This document shows positions 19,670 to 29,242 of a stretch of 40,857 nucleotides of DNA, in pieces (position 1 is the stretch's first letter; the number at the start of each line of letters is the position of its first letter). Origin of the DNA: Bacteroidota bacterium. Its GTDB lineage: Bacteria > Bacteroidota > Ignavibacteria > Ignavibacteriales > Ignavibacteriaceae. The stretch is taken from assembly GCA_022562275.1 (NCBI GenBank), contig JADFPP010000026.1, forward strand, positions 1 through 40,857. Reading direction: 5' to 3'. The notes under the pieces were generated by a model, which had not been told where the DNA came from, did no database searches, and worked only from the letters and a program-made list of their open reading frames with translations. Made by a program: the position numbers and the translations under genes.

Positions 19670-21877
19670 ATGTCTATTCTTCCAATTGAAATTACACCCA
19701 AAAGTCTATTCTATAAAATTATAATTGCGGTTGCCACAGTATTTTTAATCGCTTTGATGTTCCCAAAGGGAGAATCAATAGAATCGAATGTTACCGAAGG
19801 CACAATTTGGCTGCATGATGATTTAATTGCCCAATTCAGTTTTCCGATAATTAAGGCTAAGGATGTTTATCAAAGAGAGTTGTCTGCTGCAGAAGAAAGT
19901 ATATATCCTGTTTTTATAGATAATGTCGGAATAGAAAAGCAAAGTATTGATTCAATTAATAGTTATAGCCGCTATTTACTGGAAGTATTTGATAATAATA
20001 TTGCTAAAGACATACTTGAAACAATCAATCCAACTTTCCTTAGTTCTAAATCGTTCACAAAATTTCAATCTATACGATTAAAAGAAAGAAACCTTGTTCA
20101 AACCAAGGGTCCTAAACTTAGAGAACTATTTGCCACTGCCAGATTTGTGTTAATCAGAGTTTATAAAAAGGCGATTTTAAGTATTACGTCTTCCGAAAAA
20201 ACAAGGGATAGCATCGCAGTTAGAGTTGGAAATGTTGATAGAATAAGAATAATTAACAACTATAGGTTTTATAACGATGTTCGTGATGAAGCGGCACGAC
20301 AGACAGCGAGGTTAAATTATCCGGACGATATTGAAAGTGCATTACTTGAGTACACTGTACATTTTCTCGTACCAAATCTGGTATATAACTCCAAATTAAC
20401 AGAAGAGGAAATTGGACAAGCCAGGAATAATGTTTCGAAGTATTCAGGGATTGTAAATGAAAATGAAAGAATAATTGGTACTCATGAGAGGATTACAAAG
20501 GAAACAAAACTTAAAATTGAATCTTACAAAGAAGCAAAAGGAGATACTGTAGCTGCGGGGGGGCTTGTCCTTCAGTTCCTGGGTAAATTCCTTCACATTG
20601 CTTTGCTGCTTGGATTGCTAGGAGTATACCTGGTACTTTTAAGGAAAAAAATATTTAATGAAAACAATAAACTCATTTTAATTTCACTGATTTTTGTATT
20701 TGTTTCTTTCATCACTTATCTGGTGAATCAGATAGATGTTCAGGCACCAATTCAATTTCTTATCTTTATTCCTGCTGCATCCATGCTGTTCACTATCATC
20801 TTCGATTCACGCATGGGATTTTTTAGTACAATTATATTAGCCCTGATCGCAGGTGCACTTCGTGGAAACGATTACACTTTTGCTACGATGAATTTGATCG
20901 CCGGAGGTTTATCTGTTTATACTGTAAGGGATATTAAAAACCGTTCACAGATATTCCGGTCATTCCTGATTATTTTGTTGGGATATTTTTTATCTATAAT
21001 TGCCTTTGGATTAGAGCGTTTTGCCCCGGTTGATCAAATGCTTGTAGAATTTGCGTTTGCAGGTTCAAATGCGCTGATAAGCCCTGTTCTTACTTACGGT
21101 TTACTTATTTTCTTCGAAAAGATGTTCAGTATAACGACTGATCTTACTTTGCTGGAATTATCTAATTTTGACAGACCGTTACTCAAAGAATTAGCAAGGA
21201 AAACCCCCGGCACATTTAATCATTCAATGACGATAGGAACAATGGCGGAATCTGCTGCTGAGAAAGTGGGCGCAAATCCATTACTAGCACGTGTTGGTGC
21301 CTATTATCACGATATAGGAAAAACCATAGCGCCGCAGAATTATGTAGAGAATCAACTGGATAATCAGAACTTACATGAGAATTTAAATCCTGAGGAAAGT
21401 GTTCAGTTAATTGTAAATCATGTTAAGGAAGGTATCCGATTAGGTACAGAGAATAATCTGCCTCAAGAAATAATTGATTTTATTCCGATGCATCATGGCA
21501 CAGCCACAATGACATACTTTTTTGAAAAAGCCAAAAAACTTTACGGGGAAGACAAAGTAAATATTGATGACTACAGGTATCCCGGTCCAAAGCCCAATTC
21601 CAGGGAGGCATCTATTATAATGCTTGCCGATGGCTGTGAGTCAGCAGCCAGGTCAATCGAAGAACCTGATAATGATAAGGTAGAAAATGTTATAGATGGT
21701 ATATTTAGCGCGCGGATTGATGATGGGCAGTTGGATGATTCACCTTTAACTTTTCAGGATATAGCCTATATGAAAGAATCTTTTTTAAATATTCTTTTAA
21801 GCCAGCATTATCGAAGGATACGGTATCCGAAACAGGATGAGTTGGAAAAAGGTGCGAATGAAGAAAAAGATAAATAA
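19670..21877 (+). CDS. pgpH: 7TM-HD family c-di-AMP phosphodiesterase, PgpH type
   Basis: 735 residues with the full family plan: an N-terminal membrane helix (about 15-33), an extracytoplasmic 7TMR-HDED domain (about 40-290), a seven-helix membrane block (about 300-480), and a cytoplasmic HD domain (about 500-720). Metal ligands visible are His518 (NHSMTIG), His547-Asp548 (YYHDIGK), His608/His609 (MHHGT) and Asp654 (LADGCE). In characterised members the HD domain hydrolyses cyclic di-AMP to pApA and so affects osmolyte and cell-wall balance. No c-di-AMP cyclase is in the window. The stop overlaps the next start by one base. Confidence 0.92.
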   Translation: MSILPIEITPKSLFYKIIIAVATVFLIALMFPKGESIESNVTEGTIWLHDDLIAQFSFPIIKAKDVYQRELSAAEESIYPVFIDNVGIEKQSIDSINSYSRYLLEVFDNNIAKDILETINPTFLSSKSFTKFQSIRLKERNLVQTKGPKLRELFATARFVLIRVYKKAILSITSSEKTRDSIAVRVGNVDRIRIINNYRFYNDVRDEAARQTARLNYPDDIESALLEYTVHFLVPNLVYNSKLTEEEIGQARNNVSKYSGIVNENERIIGTHERITKETKLKIESYKEAKGDTVAAGGLVLQFLGKFLHIALLLGLLGVYLVLLRKKIFNENNKLILISLIFVFVSFITYLVNQIDVQAPIQFLIFIPAASMLFTIIFDSRMGFFSTIILALIAGALRGNDYTFATMNLIAGGLSVYTVRDIKNRSQIFRSFLIILLGYFLSIIAFGLERFAPVDQMLVEFAFAGSNALISPVLTYGLLIFFEKMFSITTDLTLLELSNFDRPLLKELARKTPGTFNHSMTIGTMAESAAEKVGANPLLARVGAYYHDIGKTIAPQNYVENQLDNQNLHENLNPEESVQLIVNHVKEGIRLGTENNLPQEIIDFIPMHHGTATMTYFFEKAKKLYGEDKVNIDDYRYPGPKPNSREASIIMLADGCESAARSIEEPDNDKVENVIDGIFSARIDDGQLDDSPLTFQDIAYMKESFLNILLSQHYRRIRYPKQDELEKGANEEKDK

Positions 21878-22767
21878 TGGAAACCTTTCTGAAAGAATAC
21901 CTCTCCTTTTTAAAGCTTGAACGAAACCTTTCGGGGAATACAATTTCATCCTACAAGAATGATATAAAATCACTTCTACATTATCTTAGTGAAAGAGGTA
22001 TCAGTGATCCATCGGATATAACATTTTCTCATTTAATAGAATTCTTTAAAACTTTAAGTGAAATTTGTCTTTCAAATTCTACTGCCGCAAGGTACTTTTC
22101 ATCAATTAAAAGTTTTTTTAAATATCTTTTTGAAAGCAAATATATCCAGGAAAACCCCATAGAAAGATTAAGTTCTCCAAAACTCTCAAAAAATTTGCCC
22201 GTAGTTTTAACTGTTGAAGAAATTGATTCTATCCTTACCGAACCCAACGTTAAAAGTAAATTAGGTTTGCGGGACAAAGCCCTGCTCGAGCTATTATATG
22301 CTTGCGGTCTGCGTGTATCCGAACTTATCAATCTGAAAATATCGAATCTATTTTTGAAGGAGGAAGTAATAAGAGTTTTTGGTAAGGGATCTAAAGAAAG
22401 GATTGTCCCGATTGGCAGTTCCGCAATAACCTGGATTGAAAATTATCTTTTGAAAAGCAGACCTTTGTTAGAAAAAAAATCAAAAAGCGAAAACATTTTA
22501 TTGTTAAATAACAGGGGCACAAAACTATCCAGAATGGGGGTTTGGAAAATAATTGACAAATACACTAAAACAGCGGCTATTAAAAAAGATGTTCATCCAC
22601 ATACTTTCAGACATTCATTCGCCACTCATCTTTTAGAAGGTGGTGCAGATTTAAGAGCCGTTCAGGAAATGCTGGGTCATGCAGATATATCCACAACACA
22701 GATCTATACTCATATCGACAGGGATTATATAAAACAAGTTCACAAAGATTTTCATCCAAGAGGGTAG
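21877..22767 (+). CDS. Tyrosine recombinase XerC/XerD type
   Basis: 296 residues, the standard Xer length. The N-terminal SAM-like core-binding domain is at 1-90 (LKLERNLSGNTISSYKNDI). The catalytic domain holds Arg146 (ACGLRVSEL), a Lys in the FGKGSKER hairpin, His242 and Arg245 (HTFRHSFATHL), His268 (LGHADISTT) and nucleophile Tyr277 (IYTHI). These proteins resolve chromosome dimers at dif. The full catalytic set and housekeeping neighbours argue for a chromosomal Xer rather than a phage integrase. XerC and XerD cannot be separated with certainty from this alone; XerD is slightly favoured. Confidence 0.93.
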   Translation: METFLKEYLSFLKLERNLSGNTISSYKNDIKSLLHYLSERGISDPSDITFSHLIEFFKTLSEICLSNSTAARYFSSIKSFFKYLFESKYIQENPIERLSSPKLSKNLPVVLTVEEIDSILTEPNVKSKLGLRDKALLELLYACGLRVSELINLKISNLFLKEEVIRVFGKGSKERIVPIGSSAITWIENYLLKSRPLLEKKSKSENILLLNNRGTKLSRMGVWKIIDKYTKTAAIKKDVHPHTFRHSFATHLLEGGADLRAVQEMLGHADISTTQIYTHIDRDYIKQVHKDFHPRG

Positions 22768-22769
22768 TT

Positions 22770-23423
22770 TTGCCGGATATTCAGTTAAGTAACAGACTTA
22801 TAAGCTTTCTTATATTTTTACCTGTTTTTTTTCTCTCCATTGCGGTTCACGAGTTTTCTCATGCACTAATGGCAAATAAATTTGGAGATGAAACAGCAAA
22901 AAAACTCGGCAGGTTAACATTAAATCCTATCAAGCATATTGATTTGATTGGATCTGTGATCATGCCTCTCGCTTCCTTTGCATCAGGTTTTGCACTTATT
23001 GGCTGGGCAAAACCAATTCCGGTAAACAGAAATAATTTTAGAAATTCTTTAAAAGATGATCTGGTGGTCTCATTTGCCGGACCGCTTTCAAATCTGATCC
23101 TCTCGGTTTTATTGTTTATACTATTTATTATTTCAGAAAACTGGCTTGGGGTACAAAATTCAATTATAAACACTGTGCTTTGGTACGGAGTATTTCTGAA
23201 TGTATTTTTATTTGTGTTTAATCTCCTTCCCATCCCGCCATTGGACGGTTCACATATCTTGTTCGATCTTTTTCCAAATAAAATTACCGCAAAGTTCTTG
23301 AATCTTGGATTGTATGGTTCCCTTCTTTTGTTAGTTTTCATATATAGTCCTTTATGGGGAATTTTTATGAAAATTGTTAACTTCATTTTACAATTATTTC
23401 TTAAGATTGGCGGATATGTTTAA
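22770..23423 (+). CDS. Site-2 protease family (M50) membrane metallopeptidase
   Basis: 217 residues with about five or six membrane helices. The zinc site HEFSH is at 27-31 in the first helix, and the second ligand is in NLLPIPPLDGSHIL. The protein lacks PDZ or CBS domains, so it is the minimal rhomboid-sized S2P type whose substrates are usually unknown. The TTG at 22770, two bases after the xer stop, puts the first helix at the N-terminus. Its end overlaps the lipoprotein start by 8 bases. Confidence 0.9.
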   Translation: MPDIQLSNRLISFLIFLPVFFLSIAVHEFSHALMANKFGDETAKKLGRLTLNPIKHIDLIGSVIMPLASFASGFALIGWAKPIPVNRNNFRNSLKDDLVVSFAGPLSNLILSVLLFILFIISENWLGVQNSIINTVLWYGVFLNVFLFVFNLLPIPPLDGSHILFDLFPNKITAKFLNLGLYGSLLLLVFIYSPLWGIFMKIVNFILQLFLKIGGYV

Positions 23424-24429
23424 GCGGTTTCAATTAACCGGAATATTATTTATTGCGGGTTTGATGAGTCTTATCTCGTGTGGCGAAAGAACTAACGATA
23501 ATTACAAACCCGAAAATTATCATTATGCATTAGATTCTGTCTCATCAAAAACAGCAGATCATCTCTTTTTTGTAGGTAAGTATGGAGGTCAAGCTGCTGT
23601 TTATAAATTTGAGTTTAGCAACAATGAATATAAAATATTTTGGTATACACCCGAAGAAACTGTTGTTAACCTTTTATACAGTGATGATCTTAAAAACGCA
23701 TTTTTCTTAACGGTTAAAAAAACTGGAATAAGTAAAGGCGTGTCTTTTGTTCAAGGGATTAAATTATATCGGTTGAGCACAGAGTTTTCTGAAGTTGAAT
23801 TTATATCTGAACCCGGAGATGCTGTGCAAGTCCTCGCCCAATGGGCTGGGATGAATTATAATATCCAGCTTACAAGATTTGATTTAAAAATTGCATCGTA
23901 CGTCATAAAGATTAATCAAATATATAGTCCGTTTGGAAAACTTTTAAATGATTATGTAGAAACTTTTGATTTTATTAATGATGAATATCCACAGTTTGAT
24001 ATTCAAAATATTTCGCTTTTATCTCCATCGGGAAATTTCGGTATTACTCAAGTTAAGGATTCCATCTTTTTGAGGATTGGCACCGGTGGGCAGAATGTTT
24101 ATATTGATTCTTCAACGGAGACATTAAGAAATATTATGTGGAGTTATGATGAGAACTATGTTTTTTTTACATCCAGTGCAAAGATTTCCGGTAATGTTTC
24201 TAATCCCTTATACTCAATGTACGTTTACAATGTTGCCGATAAAAAATTGGTAAAGAAGTGGAACAGTAGAAGCAGAAAGAATTTCATTCTGGTAAATGAT
24301 TTATTGATATTTAATGATAGTTTTCTAAATCAATCTATGATCGTATTATATAATTTTCTTAAGGAAGAAGAAGTTGGGAAAATTAAAATAAGAGGCGGCT
24401 GCGGATTGACCGGTATTCCAATCAATTAA
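23416..24429 (+). CDS. Probable lipoprotein of unknown function
   Basis: About 337 residues from the ATG at 23416. I prefer this start over an in-frame one at 23374 because it gives a clean lipoprotein signal peptide (MFKRFQ, hydrophobic core, then LISC with the lipidated Cys at about 23). The mature part reads as repeated beta-strand units (HLFFVGKYGGQAAVYKFEF; NIMWSYDENYVFFTSSAKI; LYSMYVYNVADKKLVKKW), suggestive of a beta-propeller-like fold. No enzyme motif. Its location before an MsbA-like exporter and a ligase-like gene hints at an envelope role (inference). Confidence 0.75.
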   Translation: MFKRFQLTGILFIAGLMSLISCGERTNDNYKPENYHYALDSVSSKTADHLFFVGKYGGQAAVYKFEFSNNEYKIFWYTPEETVVNLLYSDDLKNAFFLTVKKTGISKGVSFVQGIKLYRLSTEFSEVEFISEPGDAVQVLAQWAGMNYNIQLTRFDLKIASYVIKINQIYSPFGKLLNDYVETFDFINDEYPQFDIQNISLLSPSGNFGITQVKDSIFLRIGTGGQNVYIDSSTETLRNIMWSYDENYVFFTSSAKISGNVSNPLYSMYVYNVADKKLVKKWNSRSRKNFILVNDLLIFNDSFLNQSMIVLYNFLKEEEVGKIKIRGGCGLTGIPIN

Positions 24430-24444
24430 TATTTTATTATTACA

Positions 24445-26301
24445 GTGAGCACATATTTAAGAATATTAAGTTTTGTAAAACCTTATTGGAAGTATATTAT
24501 TATATCTATTGCTTTTTCAATATTGTATGCTATTTTAAGCGGTGCCTCTATTTATTTAATGATTCCTTTGTTAGATACTTTATTTCAGGAATCTACATCA
24601 ACACAAGTTGAACTGGAAAATTCTTCGCTTGATGGTGCCTCTGTTGCAATACCCGATTGGCTGATTAATGTTAAGGAAGATTTTGTTTTATGGTTTAACA
24701 ATTATATTCTCAGTGGCGATAAAGTCGATATTCTCACCAATATTTGTATACTAATTATATTAGCATTTTTACTGAAAAATATATTCGGTTATCTGCAGGC
24801 TTATTTTATGGCGCACGTAGAGTTTGGTGCTATGCGCGATTTGCGTGACAAGGCATATATACATCTTAATAAACTTTCCTTAAGTTATTTCAAAAAGGAA
24901 AAAGTCGGTAATCTTATATCTAAATTTACTAATGATATAAATATAGTTCAGTCAAGTATTTCAGCAACCTTTTCAAATCTTATTAAAGAACCTTTAACAA
25001 TACTTGTCTTTTTTGGCATTGCATTCAGTATTAGCTGGGAGTTAACAATACTTGCAATATTTATCGTTCCGGTTTCAACTTTAATAATTGTATGGATTGG
25101 TAAGATATTAAAAAAACAAACTTCTATCATTCAATCTAAATTGGCTGATATTACAAGTATATTGCAGGAATCGATATCGGGTGTAAAAGTTGTTAAAGCT
25201 TTCGGGATGGAGAGGTTTGAGAATAAGAAGTTTATGAAAGAAACTAATAACTACTTTATACTTGCATTAAAAATAATTAGGATAAGGAATTCATCCTCTC
25301 CAATTACTGAAATTATCAGTGTTATTATAGGGGCTGTAATAATCTATTTCGGTGGGTTATTGGTTTTAAAGGAAGGTACACTCTCTGCAAGCCAGTTCAT
25401 GGGCTTTCTGTTTGCAATTTTTCAGATGATGCCGCCGATAAAAGCTTTGGGCGGCGTTAATAATAGAATTCAGGAAGCAAGTGCTGCCGCAGAAAGGATT
25501 TTTGAAATTATGGACACCGAACCGGATATACGGAATAAAGATGGTTCAGTCGAATTTACAGAGTTTATAAAAAGTATCGAATTTGAAAATGTTAGCTTTA
25601 ATTATGAGGAAACAGAAGATGCTATTCTAACCAATATAAGTTTTATTGTTAAACGGGGTGAGATTATAGCACTCGTTGGCCCAAGCGGTGGAGGTAAATC
25701 TACACTTGTAGATCTTATCCCAAGATTTTATGATCCCACAAAGGGAGTAATTAAAATTGATGATATTGATATAAGAGAATTGAAGTTAGACTCTCTCCGT
25801 GGTAAAATGGGAATTGTAACACAGGATACCTTCCTATTTGATGGCTCTATTAAAGAAAACATTGCATATGGTTTGGATGATTGTCCATTAGAGAAAATAG
25901 TTCAAGCTGCTAAAACTGCCAACGCACACGAATTTATTTTAGATGCATCAGAGGGTTATGATACAATCGTGGGTGAGAGAGGTGTTAAGCTATCCGGAGG
26001 TCAAAAGCAACGGTTAACAATTGCACGAGCTTTATTAAAAGATCCGGAAATAATGATTTTTGATGAAGCAACATCGGCGCTTGATAATGAATCTGAAATA
26101 TTGGTTCAGCAGGCGATAGAAAGATTAATGGTAAACAGAACCACTTTTGTTATAGCCCACAGATTAAGTACAATCCGAAACGCTACTAAAATCTTAGTGA
26201 TTGATAATGGGCGAATAGTTCAGAAGGGCACACATAACGAACTTATTAATGATGTAAAGGGATTGTACAAAAAATTATATGAACTACAGTTCAGGGATTA
26301 A
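24445..26301 (+). CDS. ABC transporter, fused permease and ATPase (MsbA-like lipid exporter)
   Basis: 618 residues. Six membrane helices at the N-terminus (about 15-350) carry the coupling-loop region SKFTNDINIVQSSIS. The nucleotide-binding domain has Walker A GPSGGGKST, a Q-loop VTQDTFLFDG, signature LSGGQKQRLTIARALL, Walker B IMIFDEATSALD and the switch His in VIAHRLSTI. The order and length match homodimeric type I exporters such as MsbA, which flips lipid A-core; drug or other lipid export is an alternative. The next gene is an O-antigen-ligase-like protein, supporting lipopolysaccharide export. Start is GTG at 24445. Confidence 0.9.
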   Translation: MSTYLRILSFVKPYWKYIIISIAFSILYAILSGASIYLMIPLLDTLFQESTSTQVELENSSLDGASVAIPDWLINVKEDFVLWFNNYILSGDKVDILTNICILIILAFLLKNIFGYLQAYFMAHVEFGAMRDLRDKAYIHLNKLSLSYFKKEKVGNLISKFTNDINIVQSSISATFSNLIKEPLTILVFFGIAFSISWELTILAIFIVPVSTLIIVWIGKILKKQTSIIQSKLADITSILQESISGVKVVKAFGMERFENKKFMKETNNYFILALKIIRIRNSSSPITEIISVIIGAVIIYFGGLLVLKEGTLSASQFMGFLFAIFQMMPPIKALGGVNNRIQEASAAAERIFEIMDTEPDIRNKDGSVEFTEFIKSIEFENVSFNYEETEDAILTNISFIVKRGEIIALVGPSGGGKSTLVDLIPRFYDPTKGVIKIDDIDIRELKLDSLRGKMGIVTQDTFLFDGSIKENIAYGLDDCPLEKIVQAAKTANAHEFILDASEGYDTIVGERGVKLSGGQKQRLTIARALLKDPEIMIFDEATSALDNESEILVQQAIERLMVNRTTFVIAHRLSTIRNATKILVIDNGRIVQKGTHNELINDVKGLYKKLYELQFRD

Positions 26302-26342
26302 TATTTCCTGTTATCTCAAAAGGTTTTAACTACTTCAGCATA

Positions 26343-27560
26343 ATGGTAGAAACAAGATTTAATCAAAAAATTCCTTTTTACATTTTCCTTGCTACTATAT
26401 CCAGCTTCTTAATTTCTATCTTCTTGTTTCAGATCTTTGCTGTTTTATTAATAGTGTTCTGGTTATTTGAAAAACATCAAAATAAAATTGCTGCGTTTGA
26501 CAAAATTTCTCTTCTTTTTTTAATTTTCATTTTTATGAGAATTGTCTCAGTTATCTTTTCAGAGTTTCCTGATTCCAGTATTCACCTGTTTTATAAAGAT
26601 GCTATTTTTTTCTTAAGCTTTTTCGCAATGGTTTTTTATTTAAAAGTATCTGATGAAAAACACATTAAGATCATTGCATTTACATTTGTAATTGCTGCAA
26701 TACTTGTTGCATTAATTGGGATAGTAAAATTCAATCTTGGCATTTCACACAGAGCCGAATCATTCTCATCAGGTTTTATGGCTTATTCCATGTATCTGTT
26801 GGCTGCCCTGGGATTTGGTGTTCTGCTTTACAATTTTATCAGCAAAAAAAAATATGTTATTACCTGGACCGCAGGAATAGGACTTATTATTTCCGGGATT
26901 ATGCTTTCTCTGGGAAGGACAAACATTGTGCTGGCAATTCTTGCTTTTTTCGTTAGCTTTTTCTTTCTAAAAATTAATAAATGGTACGCAATTGGTATTG
27001 TGATCTTAACAGTTACGATTTCAGTTATTTCATTTCAAATAAACACACAGGAAATTAGCAGCCGTATTAAACAGCCCACTATTATGTCTGATCGCGATAT
27101 ATTATGGGGGAGTGCAAAAGAACTTTTTCTAAAATTTGAACATCCACTTCTCGGATATGGACCAAGATCGTTTGATAAGATATTTTTGGAGAAAGACCGT
27201 TTAGCAGATATTAAGGTTGGTAGCTGGCATAACGATTATATTCAACTCTATTTGGAGACTGGAATCCTCGGGCTTTTTAGTTACCTGATATTAGTGGGTT
27301 ATTCTTTATTCACTGCCTTAGAGTATATAAATAAAAGAAAAGCAAATCAAGTTGAAAAATTTTTATTGATTGGTTTGATCATTTCAACATTGTCGTTAAT
27401 GTTTGCGGCGGTAACTTCCGGGTTTATTAGCTCACCAGTAATATCTGTTGTTCTTGCATTCTTCCTTGCCTTTATTTCATCAATAGTTTATCCTGTTAGG
27501 GAAATTACCGGAAGTTCAACCGATGATGAAAAAGGAATTAGATTGGATGCTTCTATTTAG
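26343..27560 (+). CDS. O-antigen ligase family membrane protein
   Basis: 405 residues with about 10-12 membrane helices and one larger periplasmic loop (about 235-310) containing GYGPRSFDKI and SWHNDYIQLYLETGILGL, the His and Asn/Asp pattern of the Wzy_C/WaaL domain. Members join polysaccharide chains to lipid A-core, or polymerise repeat units. Ligase and polymerase cannot be told apart here, but the MsbA-like gene 41 bases upstream favours lipopolysaccharide assembly. Confidence 0.85.
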   Translation: MVETRFNQKIPFYIFLATISSFLISIFLFQIFAVLLIVFWLFEKHQNKIAAFDKISLLFLIFIFMRIVSVIFSEFPDSSIHLFYKDAIFFLSFFAMVFYLKVSDEKHIKIIAFTFVIAAILVALIGIVKFNLGISHRAESFSSGFMAYSMYLLAALGFGVLLYNFISKKKYVITWTAGIGLIISGIMLSLGRTNIVLAILAFFVSFFFLKINKWYAIGIVILTVTISVISFQINTQEISSRIKQPTIMSDRDILWGSAKELFLKFEHPLLGYGPRSFDKIFLEKDRLADIKVGSWHNDYIQLYLETGILGLFSYLILVGYSLFTALEYINKRKANQVEKFLLIGLIISTLSLMFAAVTSGFISSPVISVVLAFFLAFISSIVYPVREITGSSTDDEKGIRLDASI

Positions 27561-27723
27561 ATACTTTATCCGGTTTCAGGCTTAACTGAAATGAATATTT
27601 GGGATCAGGAAATCGCAACTCTTATCTGGTTTACGTTTGGGTTGAACATAGTTTTATATCAACGCTCGTTAAAAAGTGAATCAAAAACATAGAACCTTCC
27701 CAATAACAAATTAAGATCATTTG

Positions 27724-28185
27724 CTAGTTAAAAAAGTACCTGCCTCCTATTCCCCCGGCAAAGTCGAATTTAGTTTCGGGTATGATATCCAATATCGGTG
27801 CAGCTTCAACAAAAAGGTCAAAATTTGTTTCACCGGGAAGCCATAATATTCCTATCACTCCTCTAATACCAAGGCGGCTTTCGTGTTCATTTATTTTCAA
27901 TCGGGCACCCGGTCCGTAATAAACAATAAATTTTTCCTCTGATTGTAACATATTTGAATTATGAAAAACATAATCGGCATAAAAATCAAAAAGACTGTTT
28001 GAAGAAGTGAAGGAATACCCCAAACCAAAATTCAATGCTGTGCTCGCAGACGTCCAGAGTTTAGCGTTTATACCTGTAGGCTCCCCAACAATAACTCCCA
28101 GCCCGAACCCCTTCTCTTGTGAATAATTAATATTTGTAAAAAGTATAATTGATAATACTAGAAATAATAAATGAGTTCTTTTCAT
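27724..28185 (-). CDS. Small outer-membrane beta-barrel-like protein
   Basis: 153 residues from the ATG at 28185. A longer in-frame start at 28314 gives non-protein-like sequence, whereas 28185 has an AAGGA ribosome site just upstream and begins a clear signal peptide (MKRTHLLFLVLSIILF...NYSQ). The mature part alternates Gly/aromatic strands (GFGLGVIVGEPTGINAKLW; ALNFGLGYSF; FDFYADYVFH; FAGGIGGRYFFN ending in Phe-Asn), as in small eight-stranded barrels. It vaguely resembles the DUF3996 type. It is transcribed alone, divergently from the gene at 28346. Confidence 0.75.
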   Translation of the reverse strand: MKRTHLLFLVLSIILFTNINYSQEKGFGLGVIVGEPTGINAKLWTSASTALNFGLGYSFTSSNSLFDFYADYVFHNSNMLQSEEKFIVYYGPGARLKINEHESRLGIRGVIGILWLPGETNFDLFVEAAPILDIIPETKFDFAGGIGGRYFFN

Positions 28186-28345
28186 GTTTTCCTTATCGTA
28201 AATTAAGTTCCGAAAAAAATGATTACAAAGATAAACTAAACTACACATTCGGCAAAAGGTATGTTTGTAAATAGTTTTACCTTTGGTTAATTTTTTATTC
28301 AAACATTTCTTCAATAATTATAAAAAGAACTTTATACTAATACCT

Positions 28346-29242
28346 ATGAACAATACTGATCAAATAATAAAAATGGTGGATGAACTATCATCCGAGCTGG
28401 ATAAAAACATAAAAGAGTATGCAATTATTTTAGCTGCAGGACATGGTAAAAGATTAAATTCGGAAAAATCTAAAATGCTTCATACAATTTTGGGAGTTCC
28501 CACAGTGGAAAGAGTTTACAATGCTTGCAAAAAAGGTGTGGAAGAAATTAACTCGGTAATTGTTGTTGGAATAAAAGCTGATGATGTGATGAAATATCTC
28601 GGCAAAAGAGAAAGAACAACTTACGCATACCAAGAAGTACGGAACGGAACAGGACATGCCGTGCAGGTTGCTTTACAGGATATGAAAAACGCTCCCGACG
28701 ATGCGATTGTTTACATTCTTCCCGGCGATATGGGATTGATCGATGGGGAAACTATTAAGCAATTCCGCACAGAGTTTATAAATTCCAAAACTGATATGAT
28801 TGTGCTTACAGGTTTGTACGAAGGAAAGCCTGAAAATAATCACTACGGAAGAATAATTAGAGTAAAGGATAACGGCGACAACGTAATACAGATAATGGAA
28901 CACAAAGATATTCTTGCTCTGCCCGATGATAAACCATACACCGTTACCTATAAAGGAAAAGAATACTTTTACACAAAGGAAGAGCTTATAAACAACAACG
29001 AGTACAACTCCGGTGTGTTTGCATTTAAGTACGGCAAGCTCGTAGAAATGATTGACAAACTGAAAAGCAATAATGTGCAAAGTGAAATTTACCTGACAGA
29101 CCTAATTGCACTGTATAATGAAAAGGGTTACACAGTTGCCGCATCAAGCCCTGAAAAGAATTATGTTGTAATGGGCTTTAACACACAGGAAGTACTGAAA
29201 GAGATGAATGAAATTGCACTGAAAATTTATGAAAAAAACTAA
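28346..29242 (+). CDS. GlmU-type UDP-N-acetylglucosamine pyrophosphorylase (uridylyltransferase domain only)
   Basis: 298 residues from the ATG at 28346; the longer frame from 28283 adds unlikely sequence. It is a canonical nucleotidyltransferase: signature IILAAGHGKRLNSEKSKML, QEVRNGTGHAVQVAL, PGDMGLIDGE, HYGRIIRV, NSGVFAF and EIYLTDLI. This is the half of GlmU that makes UDP-GlcNAc from GlcNAc-1-phosphate and UTP; the acetyltransferase beta-helix is missing. The gene ends A AAA AAC TAA, a textbook -1 slippery site touching the stop, and a protein-like -1 frame continues to 29397 (see that entry). It complements the divergent GlmU-like protein at 7991. Confidence 0.88.
   Translation: MNNTDQIIKMVDELSSELDKNIKEYAIILAAGHGKRLNSEKSKMLHTILGVPTVERVYNACKKGVEEINSVIVVGIKADDVMKYLGKRERTTYAYQEVRNGTGHAVQVALQDMKNAPDDAIVYILPGDMGLIDGETIKQFRTEFINSKTDMIVLTGLYEGKPENNHYGRIIRVKDNGDNVIQIMEHKDILALPDDKPYTVTYKGKEYFYTKEELINNNEYNSGVFAFKYGKLVEMIDKLKSNNVQSEIYLTDLIALYNEKGYTVAASSPEKNYVVMGFNTQEVLKEMNEIALKIYEKN
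29233..29239 (+). promoter_or_regulatory. Candidate -1 ribosomal frameshift site A AAA AAC
   Basis: In the reading phase of the gene at 28346 these seven bases are exactly X XXY YYZ (last base of GAA, then AAA, AAC) and the stop TAA follows at once. Slipping back one base opens a frame to 29397. A deletion of one A from an original run of eight is the simpler rival explanation. Confidence 0.45.

Noticed and set aside
21877-22767. Xer recombinase as a phage or island integrase
   Set aside because: Standard Xer length, full catalytic set and overlap with housekeeping genes; no attachment-site repeats or phage genes are nearby.
22859-23386. 175-codon minus-strand frame
   Set aside because: It lies fully opposite the site-2 protease gene, whose zinc motifs and membrane helices are clear.
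27591-27692. 33-codon frame starting MNIWDQEIATLIW
   Set aside because: It is hydrophobic and has a plausible start, but it is too short, has no ribosome site and nothing supports it; the rest of 27561-27723 shows no structure.
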